Assembly (NCBI GenBank): GCA_023416955.1 | Contig: JAEZGM010000023.1 | Coordinates: 1 to 64,000, forward strand | Direction of reading: 5' to 3' | DNA from: Bacillota bacterium | GTDB lineage: Bacteria > Bacillota > Clostridia > Oscillospirales > Acutalibacteraceae | Length of the DNA stretch: 64,000 nucleotides | Shown here: in pieces, positions 42,379-51,586 of the stretch | Numbering within the stretch: the stretch's first letter is position 1 | How the letters are laid out: the number at the start of each line of letters is the position of its first letter | Program-made: the position numbers and the translations under genes | Notes under the pieces: generated by a model | Database searches by the model: none | What the model was told of the DNA's origin: nothing | What the model saw: only the letters and a program-made list of their open reading frames with translations

Positions 42379-42621
42379 TTACAGAACGCCGTGTTTTTTG
42401 AACAGGGATTTCACGGTATCGGTCGGCTGTGCGCCGTTTGCAATCCACTTTTTTGCTTTTTCAGCATCAACCTTCATCACGGAAGGCTCCTCCAGCGGAT
42501 TGTAATAGCCGATTTCTTCAATGAAACGGCCGTCGCGCGGGAAACGGGAATCTGCAACAACTATACGATAGAAAGGAGCCTTTTTGGCACCCATTCTGCG
42601 CAATCTGATCTTAACTGCCAT
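42379..42621 (-). CDS. rpsP: 30S ribosomal protein S16
   Basis: 81 residues. MAVKIRLRRMGAKKAPFYRI and FIEEIGYYNP are characteristic. The ATG at 42621 follows GGAGGTG; the upstream reading MEVNFI is not expected. It lies between ffh and khpA. Confidence 0.97.
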   Translation of the reverse strand: MAVKIRLRRMGAKKAPFYRIVVADSRFPRDGRFIEEIGYYNPLEEPSVMKVDAEKAKKWIANGAQPTDTVKSLFKKHGVL

Positions 42622-42702
42622 AATAAAATTCACCTCCACGAATTAATCGGGGTACTCCCCTTATCTTCACCGAAAGGAAAACTTTCGGATGAATGCAAGT
42701 AA

Positions 42703-44028
42703 TTACATCGGCATACCCATTTTGGGGAAACGCTTCTTCCCCTTGCCCTTGAACTGCTTCATCATCTTCTGGGTCTGCTCCAACTGCTTAATCAGCCGGT
42801 TGACATCTTCAACCTTCATTCCGCTGCCCGCCGCGATTCGGCGCTTGCGTGACGGATTGATCAGGGTGGGCTTTTCGCGTTCCGCCGGGGTCATGGAAAG
42901 AATCATCGCTTCGGTACGATCCATGATACGGTCGTCAATCTCAACGCCCTGTAGCTGTTTTTCCATACCGGGGAACTTTGACAGCACACTTTTCAGCGGC
43001 CCCATTTTTTTGACCTGGCCGAACTGTTCCAGAAGATCGTTGAAATCGAGCTTGTTTTCCAGCATCTTGCGGGCTGTCTGCTCCGCCGCCTTCTGGTCAA
43101 TTTTGCTCTGTGCGTCTTCAATCAGCGTCAGCACGTCGCCCATTCCGAGGATACGGGATGCCATTCGATCGGGGTGGAACACCTCAAGGTCTTCCAGCTT
43201 TTCGCCCGTACCGGCAAACTTAATCGGTTTTCCGGTCACGGCGCGCACGGAAAGCGCCGCACCGCCGCGGGTATCGCCGTCGAGCTTTGTAAGAATCACA
43301 CCGGTAATGTTCAGTAAATCGTCAAAGGTTTTGGCGACGTTTACCGCTTCCTGACCGGTCATTGCGTCAACGACAAGCAGAATTTCCGTCGGATTTACGG
43401 TATTCTTGATATTCTTTAATTCGTCCATCAGCACTTCGTCAATCTGCAGACGGCCGGCAGTGTCAATCAGCACCATGTCGTTGCCGTGGTCCTTTGCGTG
43501 GGCAACGGCGGCTTTCGCAATTTTGACCGGATTTTCCGTGCCCATTTCAAACACAGGAACACCGGCTTTGGAACCGACCACCTGAAGCTGCTTAATTGCC
43601 GCGGGGCGGTAAATATCGCCCGCAACCAGCAAGGGACGGTGTCCCTGATTTTTCAGCATCAGCGCCAGCTTGCCGGCGTGGGTCGTTTTACCGGCACCCT
43701 GCAGCCCGCACAGCATTACAATGGTGGGCGGCGAAGGCGGACTGGAAAGACGGGCGTTGCTGCCGCCCATGAGCGCGGTCAGCTCTTCGTCCACAATCTT
43801 TACCACCATCTGCGCCGGGGTCAGGCTTTCCATAACCTCCGCGCCAACAGCGCGTTCGCTGACTTTACCGGTAAAGTCCTTTGCTACTTTATAGTTAACA
43901 TCCGCTTCCAACAGCGCAAGGCGAACCTCTCGCATTGCTTCCTTGACGTCGGCTTCCGTTAATTTTCCTTTTGATTTCAGCCGCTTAAACGCGGCGCTCA
44001 ATTTGTCGGCAAGGCCTTCAAAAGCCAC
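42703..44028 (-). CDS. ffh: Signal recognition particle protein Ffh
   Basis: GTPase of the SRP that binds signal sequences of nascent membrane and secreted proteins. 441 residues in N-G-M order: GLQGAGKTTHAGKLA near 108, DTAGRLQIDEVLMDEL near 190, TKLDGDTRGGAALS near 246, then a Met-rich M domain (MGPLKSVLSKFPGM ... MMKQFKGKGKKRFPKMGMPM). It is cotranscribed with ylxM. Confidence 0.97.
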   Translation of the reverse strand: MAFEGLADKLSAAFKRLKSKGKLTEADVKEAMREVRLALLEADVNYKVAKDFTGKVSERAVGAEVMESLTPAQMVVKIVDEELTALMGGSNARLSSPPSPPTIVMLCGLQGAGKTTHAGKLALMLKNQGHRPLLVAGDIYRPAAIKQLQVVGSKAGVPVFEMGTENPVKIAKAAVAHAKDHGNDMVLIDTAGRLQIDEVLMDELKNIKNTVNPTEILLVVDAMTGQEAVNVAKTFDDLLNITGVILTKLDGDTRGGAALSVRAVTGKPIKFAGTGEKLEDLEVFHPDRMASRILGMGDVLTLIEDAQSKIDQKAAEQTARKMLENKLDFNDLLEQFGQVKKMGPLKSVLSKFPGMEKQLQGVEIDDRIMDRTEAMILSMTPAEREKPTLINPSRKRRIAAGSGMKVEDVNRLIKQLEQTQKMMKQFKGKGKKRFPKMGMPM

Positions 44029-44043
44029 TGGAGTTCCCCCTTT

Positions 44044-44406
44044 CTATTCACAAAGCTTCTGCGCAATAGTCAGAATCAGCCGCGACTGTTCTTCCAGCTC
44101 ACGCGAATTCAAGGAATGCTCGTTCGTCTTTTTAATCTGTTCGGCGGCGGCAATGATAGTTTCAAGCCCGGCACGCATTTCACGAAAGCGCTTTGCGAGC
44201 CCCAACCGCTCTTCCATTTCAAGGAGCTGCGTTTCGGCGCGCTTGATGGAGTCGCGCACGCCCTGCCGCGTAATGCCCTCGTTGTCCGCAATTTCGGAAA
44301 GGGACAGATCATCGTTATAATAATACTCTATCACTTCGCGCTGCTTCTCTGTCAGCATATCGCCGTAGAAATCCAGCAGAAAGGAAATTTCCAGATTCTT
44401 TGCCAC
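44044..44406 (-). CDS. ylxM: YlxM-family SRP-associated protein
   Basis: 120 residues with a helix-turn-helix of sigma-70 region-4 type (TEKQREVIEYYYNDDLSLSEIA, then GITRQGVRDSIKRAE). It is encoded immediately before ffh as in most Firmicutes, where it may stimulate Ffh. It starts the ffh operon behind a perfect consensus promoter. Confidence 0.9.
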   Translation of the reverse strand: MAKNLEISFLLDFYGDMLTEKQREVIEYYYNDDLSLSEIADNEGITRQGVRDSIKRAETQLLEMEERLGLAKRFREMRAGLETIIAAAEQIKKTNEHSLNSRELEEQSRLILTIAQKLCE

Positions 44407-44428
44407 GAGCTCACCCCCGTAAACGAAG

Positions 44429-44449
44429 TGTAAAGTAATTTTCTTTACA
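44429..44449 (-). promoter_or_regulatory. Operator-like palindrome in the ylxM-ffh leader
   Basis: TGTAAAG-N7-CTTTACA lies 8-28 bases past the -10 box and upstream of the ylxM start, covering the predicted transcription start. It may bind a repressor; I do not recognise which. Confidence 0.5.
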
Positions 44450-44456
44450 GTTATGG

Positions 44457-44485
44457 ATTATACTATAAATCCAAGCGTTTGTCAA
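44457..44485 (-). promoter_or_regulatory. Perfect consensus promoter of ylxM-ffh
   Basis: Minus strand TTGACA (44480-44485), 17-base spacer, TATAAT (44457-44462). Confidence 0.9.
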
Positions 44486-44533
44486 TAGAGAACTGCGCGG
44501 CGATGCGGGTACCTGTTCAATTGGATGCTTCCA

Positions 44534-44579
44534 CGCAAAAAAGAAAGAGAACGGAGGCTTTGACTGCCGCCGCTCTCTT
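44534..44579 (-). terminator. Terminator of the DUF951-to-M18 operon
   Basis: Minus strand AAGAGAGCGGCGGC pairs with GCCTCCGTTCTCTT, followed by TCTTTTTT, 17 bases past the M18 stop. Confidence 0.85.
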
Positions 44580-44595
44580 CTCTTATGAGGAAAAA

Positions 44596-46008
44596 TTACG
44601 CTTCGTAAAACGCTTTAATGCCCTTATAGGTCATAAAAATGTCCAGCTTGGAAACGACCTCAAACGGGGAGTGCATGGAAAGCACCGGAACGCCGACGTC
44701 CAGCACGTCTACATCAAGATTTGCGATATACATTGCAACGGTTCCGCCGCCGCCGCCGTCAACCTTGCCGAGCTCGCCGATTTGCCACAGAACATCGTTC
44801 TGCTCGAAAATGTTGCGGACTTCGGCAACAAATTCAGCGGTTGCTTCGCTTGTGCCGCTCTTTCCGCGGGAGCCGGTGTATTTCGCCATCCCTACGCCGT
44901 TGTTCAGATAAGTGCTGTTCATGGATTCATACGCGCCGGCATAGTTCGGGTCGTACGCGGCGGTTACGTCCGCCGACAGGCACTTGGATTTGCGCAGTAC
45001 GTCGCGGGTTTTCAGTCCCTCAGCCTGTGCAAGGTCGGCGATAAAGTAATGCATGAACTGAGAGTTCAGGCCGGTGTTGCCGTCGCTGCCGATTTCTTCC
45101 TTGTCGGCCAATACAGTGATCACCGTATTTTTCGGGGTTTTCTCCAAATCCAGCGCAGCCTTCAAAGCAGCGTAGGCGCACACCTTGTCGTCATGACCGT
45201 AAGCACCGATCATGCTGTGGTCAAAACCGACGTCAGTCGCTTTATAGGATGGAACAAACTCAAAATCAGCGGAGACGAAATCTTCTTCCGTCATGCCGTA
45301 TTTCTCATGAAGCAGCTTCATGATGTTCAGCTTTACGAGATTATCGCCTTCCTCCGCACGAACAGGCCAGCTGCCGGCGAGGATATTCATGTTCTCGCCC
45401 TCAATTACTTTGGAGGCTTTCTTTTCCATCTGCTCTGAAGCAAGGTGAGGCAGAAGGTCGGTCACACAGAACTGCGGTTCCCCCTCTTCTTCGCCAAGGC
45501 GGACCTCCGCTTTCGTGCCGTCTTTCAGCACAACCACGCCATGCATGGAAAGCGGGGTCGCGGTCCACTGGTATTTTTTAATACCGCCGTAGTAATGCGT
45601 TTTCAGCCAGCCCAAATCGTCCTTCTCATAAAGCGGATGAGGCTTTAAATCAAGGCGGGGGGAGTCAATATGCGCGGCAGAAATGCGCACGCCGTCCTTA
45701 CAGCCTTCCGTGCCGATGACTGCGAGCATAATTGCCTTGTCGCGGTTGTTGTAATAAACTTTGTCGCCCGCCTTGTACTTCTTTGAAGCGTCGTACAGCA
45801 CAAAGCCAGCGGCTTCAGCGGCTTTGATCGCGTACTGCGTGATTTCGCGCTCGGTTTTCCCGCGGTTCAAGTAATCCTTGTAGTCCTCGCAGAAATCATT
45901 TGCCAGAGCAACGGTTTCGTCCGGAATCTGGAAGTATCCGTTTTTTCTGTTGACCAAGAGCTTTTCTTTCAGCGACTTCAACTCTTCGCTTTCTAAATTT
46001 TTAGCCAT
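44596..46008 (-). CDS. M18 family aminopeptidase
   Basis: Zinc aminopeptidase of 470 residues, length and motifs typical of M18. SAAHIDSPRLDLKPHPLYE (first metal His/Asp) lies near 110, VLADKEEIGSDGNTGLNS (catalytic Glu) near 295, DVTAAYDPNYAG near 350 and a C-terminal VLSMHSPFEVVSKLD with the last metal His. It probably removes N-terminal acidic or neutral residues in peptide recycling. It overlaps the lytic transglycosylase gene by 8 bases. Confidence 0.93.
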   Translation of the reverse strand: MAKNLESEELKSLKEKLLVNRKNGYFQIPDETVALANDFCEDYKDYLNRGKTEREITQYAIKAAEAAGFVLYDASKKYKAGDKVYYNNRDKAIMLAVIGTEGCKDGVRISAAHIDSPRLDLKPHPLYEKDDLGWLKTHYYGGIKKYQWTATPLSMHGVVVLKDGTKAEVRLGEEEGEPQFCVTDLLPHLASEQMEKKASKVIEGENMNILAGSWPVRAEEGDNLVKLNIMKLLHEKYGMTEEDFVSADFEFVPSYKATDVGFDHSMIGAYGHDDKVCAYAALKAALDLEKTPKNTVITVLADKEEIGSDGNTGLNSQFMHYFIADLAQAEGLKTRDVLRKSKCLSADVTAAYDPNYAGAYESMNSTYLNNGVGMAKYTGSRGKSGTSEATAEFVAEVRNIFEQNDVLWQIGELGKVDGGGGGTVAMYIANLDVDVLDVGVPVLSMHSPFEVVSKLDIFMTYKGIKAFYEA

Positions 46009-46603
46009 TCATTATTTCTCCTTTGCTGTTAAATTGATACAGGTTCTTGTACTTTTTATAATTATCCAAGACCGAATCCACATATTTACTGGTTTCCGCA
46101 TATGGAATACGGTCAAGGGAAACCCCGTCTTTGGAAATGGTTCCGTCCTTCAGCCAGCCGTTCACCGTGCCGATGCCCGCGTTATAGGCGCTGATCGCCG
46201 TGCGCTGATCGGAGTACTTCTCCAGAAGCAGCTTCAGCAGCTTACAGCCGTAACGGATATTGACCGACGGCGAATAAATATCTTCTGTTAAAATTAAATT
46301 GGGATCGTTTTTTGACTTTGACTGAATCCAATCAAATGTGTCCGGTGTCAGCTGCATAAGACCGATGGCCCCCGCGTGAGACACCGCGTTCGGGTCAAAC
46401 CCACTTTCCGCCTTGATGACCGCGTAAACCAGAGCGGGGTCAAGGCCGCTGTCGGTGGACTCTTTTTCCACGATTTCAGTATATTTCAGAGGATATATCT
46501 GTTTCAAAAAATAATTGTATCCGCGGGAAACCAAAAAATAACCCGCAATCAGCAGAATCACTAAGGACACGGACACAACCACATGTCTTCTAAAATGTTT
46601 CAT
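46001..46603 (-). CDS. Membrane-anchored lytic transglycosylase (SLT family)
   Basis: 200 residues: one N-terminal membrane helix (VVVSVSLVILLIAGYFLV) and a goose-lysozyme-like SLT domain. The catalytic Glu lies in AVIKAESGFDPNAVSHAGAIG and is followed by LMQLTPDTFDW, then SAYNAGIGTVNGWL. It cleaves glycan strands with 1,6-anhydro ends. The ATG at 46603 follows GGAG and overlaps coaE by 14 bases. The coaE-to-slt coupling is probably positional. Confidence 0.93.
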   Translation of the reverse strand: MKHFRRHVVVSVSLVILLIAGYFLVSRGYNYFLKQIYPLKYTEIVEKESTDSGLDPALVYAVIKAESGFDPNAVSHAGAIGLMQLTPDTFDWIQSKSKNDPNLILTEDIYSPSVNIRYGCKLLKLLLEKYSDQRTAISAYNAGIGTVNGWLKDGTISKDGVSLDRIPYAETSKYVDSVLDNYKKYKNLYQFNSKGEIMNG

Positions 46604-47204
46604 GCAAATCTCCAAATATTTTCAAGAGGAGCGCCCTTGCCGCTGCCGGAACCGCATCGGCTGAAAGCAAACCCGGAAACGTATAACGCGCGCGTGCCAG
46701 AAAATAAGCTTCGTCATGCTGAGCAGCAATTCGTTCTGAGGCAAGTTCACGGGAAATACCGTCTCGGCTCATAATGCGGGAAAGGCGAAGCTCCTCCGGC
46801 GCGGTGACCGCAACGGACACATCGCAGAAGCGGTCAGCATTGCTTTCAAACAGAAGCGGCGCGTCCACAATGACGGCTTTGACTTCGCTTTGCTTTCCCC
46901 GAATGATTTGATCGGATATTTCACGCAGGATACTCGGATGGGTAATCGCATTGAGCCGCGCGGTTTTGTCAGGGTCTGAAAACGCCCGCTGACCTAAAAG
47001 CTTTCGATTCAGGCTCCCGTTCTCATTGACAATGTCCCCGCCGAATTCGGCCTTTAGATGTGAAAGGCACTCCGGAAAGGAAACCACCTCCCGCGCAATG
47101 CGGTCGGCGTCGATGATCATACAGCCGAGTTCCCTCCACGCGGCAGCCAGCGTGGATTTTCCGGCCCCTGTCGGCCCGGTCAGGCCGATGACCGGCTTAC
47201 TCAA
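46590..47204 (-). CDS. coaE: Dephospho-CoA kinase
   Basis: Last step of CoA synthesis. 204 residues with P-loop GLTGPTGAGKSTLAAAW, DADRIAREV and the lid VIVDAPLLFESN. It overlaps the tsaC/sua5 gene by 8 bases and the transglycosylase by 14, so these genes are translationally coupled. Confidence 0.95.
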   Translation of the reverse strand: MSKPVIGLTGPTGAGKSTLAAAWRELGCMIIDADRIAREVVSFPECLSHLKAEFGGDIVNENGSLNRKLLGQRAFSDPDKTARLNAITHPSILREISDQIIRGKQSEVKAVIVDAPLLFESNADRFCDVSVAVTAPEELRLSRIMSRDGISRELASERIAAQHDEAYFLARARYTFPGLLSADAVPAAARALLLKIFGDLHETF

Positions 47205-48219
47205 GGCGCAACACCTCGAAGCCTGCCGCGCGGATCAGGCGGTTATAAACCGCCAGACCGACCCCGTTCGGTTCGGGGCAGCGCGCGTACACGGTTTTCG
47301 CGTTTATCTCGTCCAGCTTGCGCAGCGCGTCAAAAAGCTCACGTGCAAGCTGTGCGCCGTCGCTTTTGCCGCCGTAGCATACCGCCGGAACGTTCAGCTG
47401 TGCGCCTTCCCCGTCATAGCACAGCGCAACAGTGCCTTCTGTAGTATGCCGGTTTACATAGGTTTTATATGCTTCAAAACTGCCTTCCAGTATAATTACG
47501 TTGGCTTTCGGTGAATAATGCTTATATTTCATGCCCGGTGATGCCGCACGCACGCCCTCCTGCAGCGGGTTCAGCACCGCGGCATCCATTTCCACCGTTC
47601 CAAGAACGGAACGCAGCTGCTCCAGCGTGACTCCGCCCGGACGCAGCAGGCGCGGCGGGTTTTCAGCCAGCGTAAGCACCGTGGATTCCACACCGACGCC
47701 GCAGGGCCCGCCGTCCAGAACAGCGTCAATCCTGCCGGCCATATCGTGCATCATATGTTCCGCCGTAGTCGGGCTCGGCCTGCCGGACAAATTACCCGAC
47801 GGCGCGGCCAGCGGCAACCCTGCCGCCGTAATCAGCGCGCGCGCCACCGGGTGGGACGGAAAGCGGATTCCCACGGTATCCAGTCCCGCGCTTACTTCAT
47901 TCGGAATCAAATCAGATTTCGGAAGCACCATGGTCATTGGGCCGGGCCAGAAGCGCTCCGCCAAAGCTTTCGCAGAATCGGGAATTTCACGCACAAGGCG
48001 GTGAATCTGGTCAAATTCCGAAATGTGAACAATCAGAGGGTTGTCCATCGGGCGGCCTTTCGCGGTAAATATTTTTGCGGCTGCCGCGCCGTTCAGCGCG
48101 TTTGCGGCAAGGCCGTACACCGTTTCGGTCGGTATCCCGACCAGACCGCCATCTTTCAAGATCCGGGCGGCGGTTTCCACCGCAGCCGGATCGTTTGCGT
48201 CCAATAAAAGGGTTTGCAT
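47197..48219 (-). CDS. L-threonylcarbamoyladenylate synthase (Sua5/YwlC type)
   Basis: Makes the threonylcarbamoyl-AMP used for t6A37 in tRNA. 340 residues: an N-terminal YrdC domain (GGLVGIPTETVYGLAANAL, DNPLIVHI, PSANLSGRPSPT-like segment) and a C-terminal Sua5 domain of about 130 residues. The length distinguishes it from the short TsaC. It lies 2 bases downstream of prfA and overlaps coaE. Confidence 0.95.
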   Translation of the reverse strand: MQTLLLDANDPAAVETAARILKDGGLVGIPTETVYGLAANALNGAAAAKIFTAKGRPMDNPLIVHISEFDQIHRLVREIPDSAKALAERFWPGPMTMVLPKSDLIPNEVSAGLDTVGIRFPSHPVARALITAAGLPLAAPSGNLSGRPSPTTAEHMMHDMAGRIDAVLDGGPCGVGVESTVLTLAENPPRLLRPGGVTLEQLRSVLGTVEMDAAVLNPLQEGVRAASPGMKYKHYSPKANVIILEGSFEAYKTYVNRHTTEGTVALCYDGEGAQLNVPAVCYGGKSDGAQLARELFDALRKLDEINAKTVYARCPEPNGVGLAVYNRLIRAAGFEVLRLE

Positions 48220-48221
48220 TT

Positions 48222-49316
48222 TTATTCTCTCTCTTCTGACTGATTGTCAATGGTATTCTGCATTTTTTCCGCTCTGTCCGCCGTAATCAGCGCGTCGATC
48301 ACCTCGTCCAGCGAGCCGTTCAGCATGTCGTCCAAACGGTACAATGTCAGGCCGATGCGGTGATCAGTCAGGCGTCCCTGCGGGTAATTGTAGGTGCGAA
48401 TGCGTTCGGAACGGTCGCCCGTTCCGACCTGTGACTTGCGGTTGGAAGCAATCGCGTCGTCGTGCTCTTTCAGCTTTGCTTCATACAAACGGGAACGCAG
48501 TACCTTCATGGCTTTGTCCTTGTTTTTGTACTGGCTGCGCTCATCCTGGCATTCGACCACGGTTCCGGTCGGAATATGGGTAATACGAATGGCGGACGAA
48601 GTTTTATTGATGTGCTGACCGCCCGCGCCGCTGGAACGGAACGTATCAATCTGTAAATCCTTCGGATTAATTTCCACTTCGACTTCATCGGCTTCCGGCA
48701 GCACCGCGACCGTCGCCGTGGAGGTGTGAATTCTGCCTTGCGTCTCCGTTTCCGGAACACGCTGCACACGGTGAACGCCGCTTTCATATTTTAACCGGGA
48801 GTACGCGCCGTCACCCGTGATCATGAAGCTGACTTCCTTAAAACCGCCAAGCTCCGTTTCGTTCAGATTCAGAATTTCCGTTTTCCAGCCGCGCGCCTCC
48901 GCGTACATACTGTACATACGGTACAACACGCCGGAAAACAGCGCCGCTTCTTCTCCGCCTGCGCCGCCGCGGATTTCCACAATAACGTTGCGGTCATCAT
49001 TCGGGTCGCGCGGCAAAAGCAGGATTTTCAGTTCTTCCGAACAGCGCTCAATGTCCGCTTTCGCCTGCTGGAATTCCTCGTCGGCCATTTCCTTCAGTTC
49101 TTTGTCAAGGCCACCTTCTTCCAGCAGCTCGCGCGTATCCTGCATAGTTTGGCAGGCGCCTTTATATTCGCGGTACTTTTCCACAATCGGCGTAATATTC
49201 TTATGCTCTTTCATTAGTTCCGTGTAAAGCGCCTGATTGGCCAAGACGGAAGGGTCATACAGCTTTTGATTTAATTCCTCGTACCGTTTTTCAAAAACAT
49301 CAATGGTTTCAAACAT
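48222..49316 (-). CDS. prfA: Peptide chain release factor 1
   Basis: Recognises UAA and UAG stop codons. 364 residues, with IRGGAGGEEAALFSGVLYRM near 110 and the catalytic GGQ in RSSGAGGQHINKTSSAIR near 235. It lies directly upstream of the Sua5 gene, a common clostridial pairing. PrmC is not adjacent. Confidence 0.97.
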   Translation of the reverse strand: MFETIDVFEKRYEELNQKLYDPSVLANQALYTELMKEHKNITPIVEKYREYKGACQTMQDTRELLEEGGLDKELKEMADEEFQQAKADIERCSEELKILLLPRDPNDDRNVIVEIRGGAGGEEAALFSGVLYRMYSMYAEARGWKTEILNLNETELGGFKEVSFMITGDGAYSRLKYESGVHRVQRVPETETQGRIHTSTATVAVLPEADEVEVEINPKDLQIDTFRSSGAGGQHINKTSSAIRITHIPTGTVVECQDERSQYKNKDKAMKVLRSRLYEAKLKEHDDAIASNRKSQVGTGDRSERIRTYNYPQGRLTDHRIGLTLYRLDDMLNGSLDEVIDALITADRAEKMQNTIDNQSEERE

Positions 49317-49361
49317 AGTAATTCTCCTTAAATAATAATAACTCCATATTATTTAAGGCAG

Positions 49362-49559
49362 CTACAACTCATGCTCCGTTGCTTCGCGGATAATTTTCTT
49401 AATATTTTTTTCGCATTTCAATCTGGGAACCATCACCTCGCGGCCGCAGCCGGTGCAGCGGATTTTAAAATCCATGCCGGAACGCAGCACCAGAAAATTT
49501 TTGCTTCCACACGGGTGCGGTTTTTTCATCAGTAAAATGTCACCGGGTCTCACATCCAT
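49362..49559 (-). CDS. DUF951 family small protein
   Basis: 65 residues. DVRPGDILLMKKPHPCGSKN and IRCTGCGREVMVPR match the DUF951 pattern with three cysteines, possibly binding metal or nucleic acid. It lies 45 bases ahead of prfA and may lead that operon. Its function is unknown. The stretch 49560-49823 upstream holds no gene, only a small CTTGTTT/AAACAAG inverted repeat at 49629-49657 and the birA promoter. Confidence 0.85.
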   Translation of the reverse strand: MDVRPGDILLMKKPHPCGSKNFLVLRSGMDFKIRCTGCGREVMVPRLKCEKNIKKIIREATEHEL

Positions 49560-49746
49560 GCCGGGTGCCTCCTTTCCGCTGACCGCGTTTTTCCCGAAAC
49601 GGAAATTCCGCTGGAAAACGCATTAGGTCTTGTTTGAAAAAAATCGTAATAAACAAGGCTCTTGATCTTTCAAGCAATACCTTAGGTAATTCCAATATAG
49701 TATATCACCAAAAGGGCGGTATCGACAACCTATTTTTCAGATTCGC

Positions 49747-49776
49747 TTGCTACCCACGGAAAAAGAACTGTATAAT
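49747..49776 (+). promoter_or_regulatory. Promoter of birA
   Basis: TTGCTA (49747-49752), 18-base spacer, perfect TATAAT (49771-49776), about 48 bases ahead of the start. Confidence 0.7.
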
Positions 49777-49823
49777 AGAATCAAATTACAGATTCAGAAC
49801 ACGGAAACGGAGTTAAAATACAC

Positions 49824-50804
49824 ATGAACCTGAAAGAAGAAGTCCTGCACCGGCTGCGTGAGAGCGGCGGCTATCTGTCGGGCGAGGAACTCAGCAGGCT
49901 GCTCGGCGTTTCGCGCACGGCAATCTGGAAAAACATCAATGCCCTGCGGGAAGCGGGGTATGAAATTGAGTCCTCCACAAACCGGGGCTATCGTCTGCTT
50001 GCCAGCCCCGACGTGCTGACAGCGGAGGAAATTTCCGCCGGGCTTACAACAAGGATACTGGCACAAACAATTTATCGCTACGAAAGCATCGACTCCACGA
50101 ACCAGGAGGCCAAGCGGCAGGCGCTGCGCGGCGCGCCGAACGGCAGCCTGTTCCTTGCGGAGGAACAGACCGGCGGCAAAGGGCGGCTCGGGCGCGGCTG
50201 GAGCTCACCCGCCGGGGAGGGACTGTGGTTCAGCCTTTTGCTTCGCCCGGAATTTCTGCCGGAGCAGGTCACTTTGCTGACGCTTTTGGCCGGTCTTTCG
50301 GTATGCGGCGCAATACGCTGCCAGACCGGCTGCCCCGCCATGATCAAATGGCCGAACGATATTGTCATCGGCAGCCGGAAGGTCTGCGGGATTCTGACGG
50401 AAATGAGCGCCGAAATGGACCGCGTGGAATATGTGGTACTCGGCATCGGCATCAATGTAAATACCCAAAGCTTTCCCGACGAAATTCAGTCAAAGGCAAC
50501 CTCTCTGCGCATGGAAACCGGAAAAGCAGCCTCCCGTGCCGCCCTGCTGCGGGAAATTCTGGCGGAGCTGGAACAGCGGATTCAAGCCGCAAGGGCAGGA
50601 GAAACAAATTCTCTGCTGGAAGAATACAAGCAGCTTTGTGTTTCCTTAAACCGTCAGGTCGGCTTCACCCGAAAGGGGCAGGCAATGACCGGAACCGCCG
50701 TCGACATTACCCCCGACGGGGAACTGCTCGTGCGCTGCGGTGAGGAGCTGATTCCGGTATTTTCCGGCGAAGTGACGGTGCAGGGGATTTATGAAGAAAA
50801 GTAA
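49824..50804 (+). CDS. birA: Bifunctional biotin ligase/repressor BirA
   Basis: Attaches biotin to carboxylase subunits and represses biotin genes. 326 residues with an N-terminal winged helix (GVSRTAIWKNINALREAGYEIES, about 29-51), the ligase core with GKGRLGRGWSSPAGEGLWFSLLLRP near 118 and KWPNDIVI near 177, and a C-terminal SH3-like domain. Monocistronic. No biotin operon is in the window. Confidence 0.95.
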   Translation: MNLKEEVLHRLRESGGYLSGEELSRLLGVSRTAIWKNINALREAGYEIESSTNRGYRLLASPDVLTAEEISAGLTTRILAQTIYRYESIDSTNQEAKRQALRGAPNGSLFLAEEQTGGKGRLGRGWSSPAGEGLWFSLLLRPEFLPEQVTLLTLLAGLSVCGAIRCQTGCPAMIKWPNDIVIGSRKVCGILTEMSAEMDRVEYVVLGIGINVNTQSFPDEIQSKATSLRMETGKAASRAALLREILAELEQRIQAARAGETNSLLEEYKQLCVSLNRQVGFTRKGQAMTGTAVDITPDGELLVRCGEELIPVFSGEVTVQGIYEEK

Positions 50805-50875
50805 ATTGCAGCACGATATCCGCGAATAGACGTCGTAAAGTACTATTCATACTTCAAAATGCCGATTGGAAGCGC

Positions 50876-50903
50876 TTTACATTTATGAGCAAAAGTGTAT
50901 AAT
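50876..50903 (+). promoter_or_regulatory. Promoter of the unknown membrane-anchored gene
   Basis: TTTACA (50876-50881), 16-base spacer, TATAAT (50898-50903), 32 bases ahead of the start. Confidence 0.75.
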
Positions 50904-50934
50904 ATTCTTGACAAAACAGATCGGAGTATCGTAT

Positions 50935-51444
50935 ATGATTGCTTTCGTTATTGACCGTTGGCAAAAAAGCCCATTGAAGCGAAAAATCATATTTATACTG
51001 GCAGTGATAACCGTACTGGCGGTCATAGTCGGCGGTTCCGTCTGGCTGACTGCAATACAGACTACCCATAACAAAAACACTTTTGAAAACGAAATCATAA
51101 AACAGATCGTATCAGGAAGCGTTTCATCGGTCACCTATACGGATACTCATGGAAATTTAATTGTGACCGTAAATTTCAAAACCTCATCAGACCAGAAAAC
51201 AATCAACAACTCCATCTTTTCGGATGTGTGCATGGCTGTCAGAAATAATGTGGTAAAGGGAAGTCAATTTAAAGATGTGAAAGATATCACCATCGACTGT
51301 ATGCAGGATAATAAGCGAATAGCTTCCATCAGCGGATTCCGGGAAACAAAGGATCAGTTTGGAAATCCGACTTCCGAAGCTGCTTTCAGCTCATTTTCCA
51401 TGGAAGGAACAGATATCAAGTTCATGATAACGGAATGTTTTTAG
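50935..51444 (+). CDS. Membrane-anchored protein of unknown function
   Basis: 169 residues: a short basic N-terminus, one membrane helix (IIFILAVITVLAVIVGGSVW, about 18-37) and a soluble domain of about 130 residues outside with two cysteines. No family recognised. The ATG at 50935 has a CGGAG site; the longer frame overlaps the promoter. It is monocistronic with its own promoter and terminator. Confidence 0.65.
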   Translation: MIAFVIDRWQKSPLKRKIIFILAVITVLAVIVGGSVWLTAIQTTHNKNTFENEIIKQIVSGSVSSVTYTDTHGNLIVTVNFKTSSDQKTINNSIFSDVCMAVRNNVVKGSQFKDVKDITIDCMQDNKRIASISGFRETKDQFGNPTSEAAFSSFSMEGTDIKFMITECF

Positions 51445-51480
51445 CCAATCCTAAACAAGCTGAGTTATTGATCCGTTTTT

Positions 51481-51519
51481 AAAAGGGACAAGGCCGGTTA
51501 AATCGGCTTTGCCCCTTTA
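51481..51519. terminator. Bidirectional terminator between the unknown gene and glnS
   Basis: AAAAGGGACAAGGCCG pairs with CGGCTTTGCCCCTTT with small bulges. T/A runs lie on both sides of the convergent genes. Confidence 0.8.
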
Positions 51520-51586
51520 TCATTGCGTTTATGTCCGCATGAATATTATTTTAGCTTCCAGTGTACCCAGATTTGGCGGACTTCCG

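Noticed and set aside
44479..45438. 319-residue plus-strand frame opposite the M18 gene
   Set aside because: Antisense shadow; it begins at the ylxM promoter and runs through the terminator and the M18 coding region.
49629..49657. CTTGTTT/AAACAAG inverted repeat resembling family-1 ends
   Set aside because: Only seven bases each side and none of the family-1 internal landmarks; too short to call a copy.
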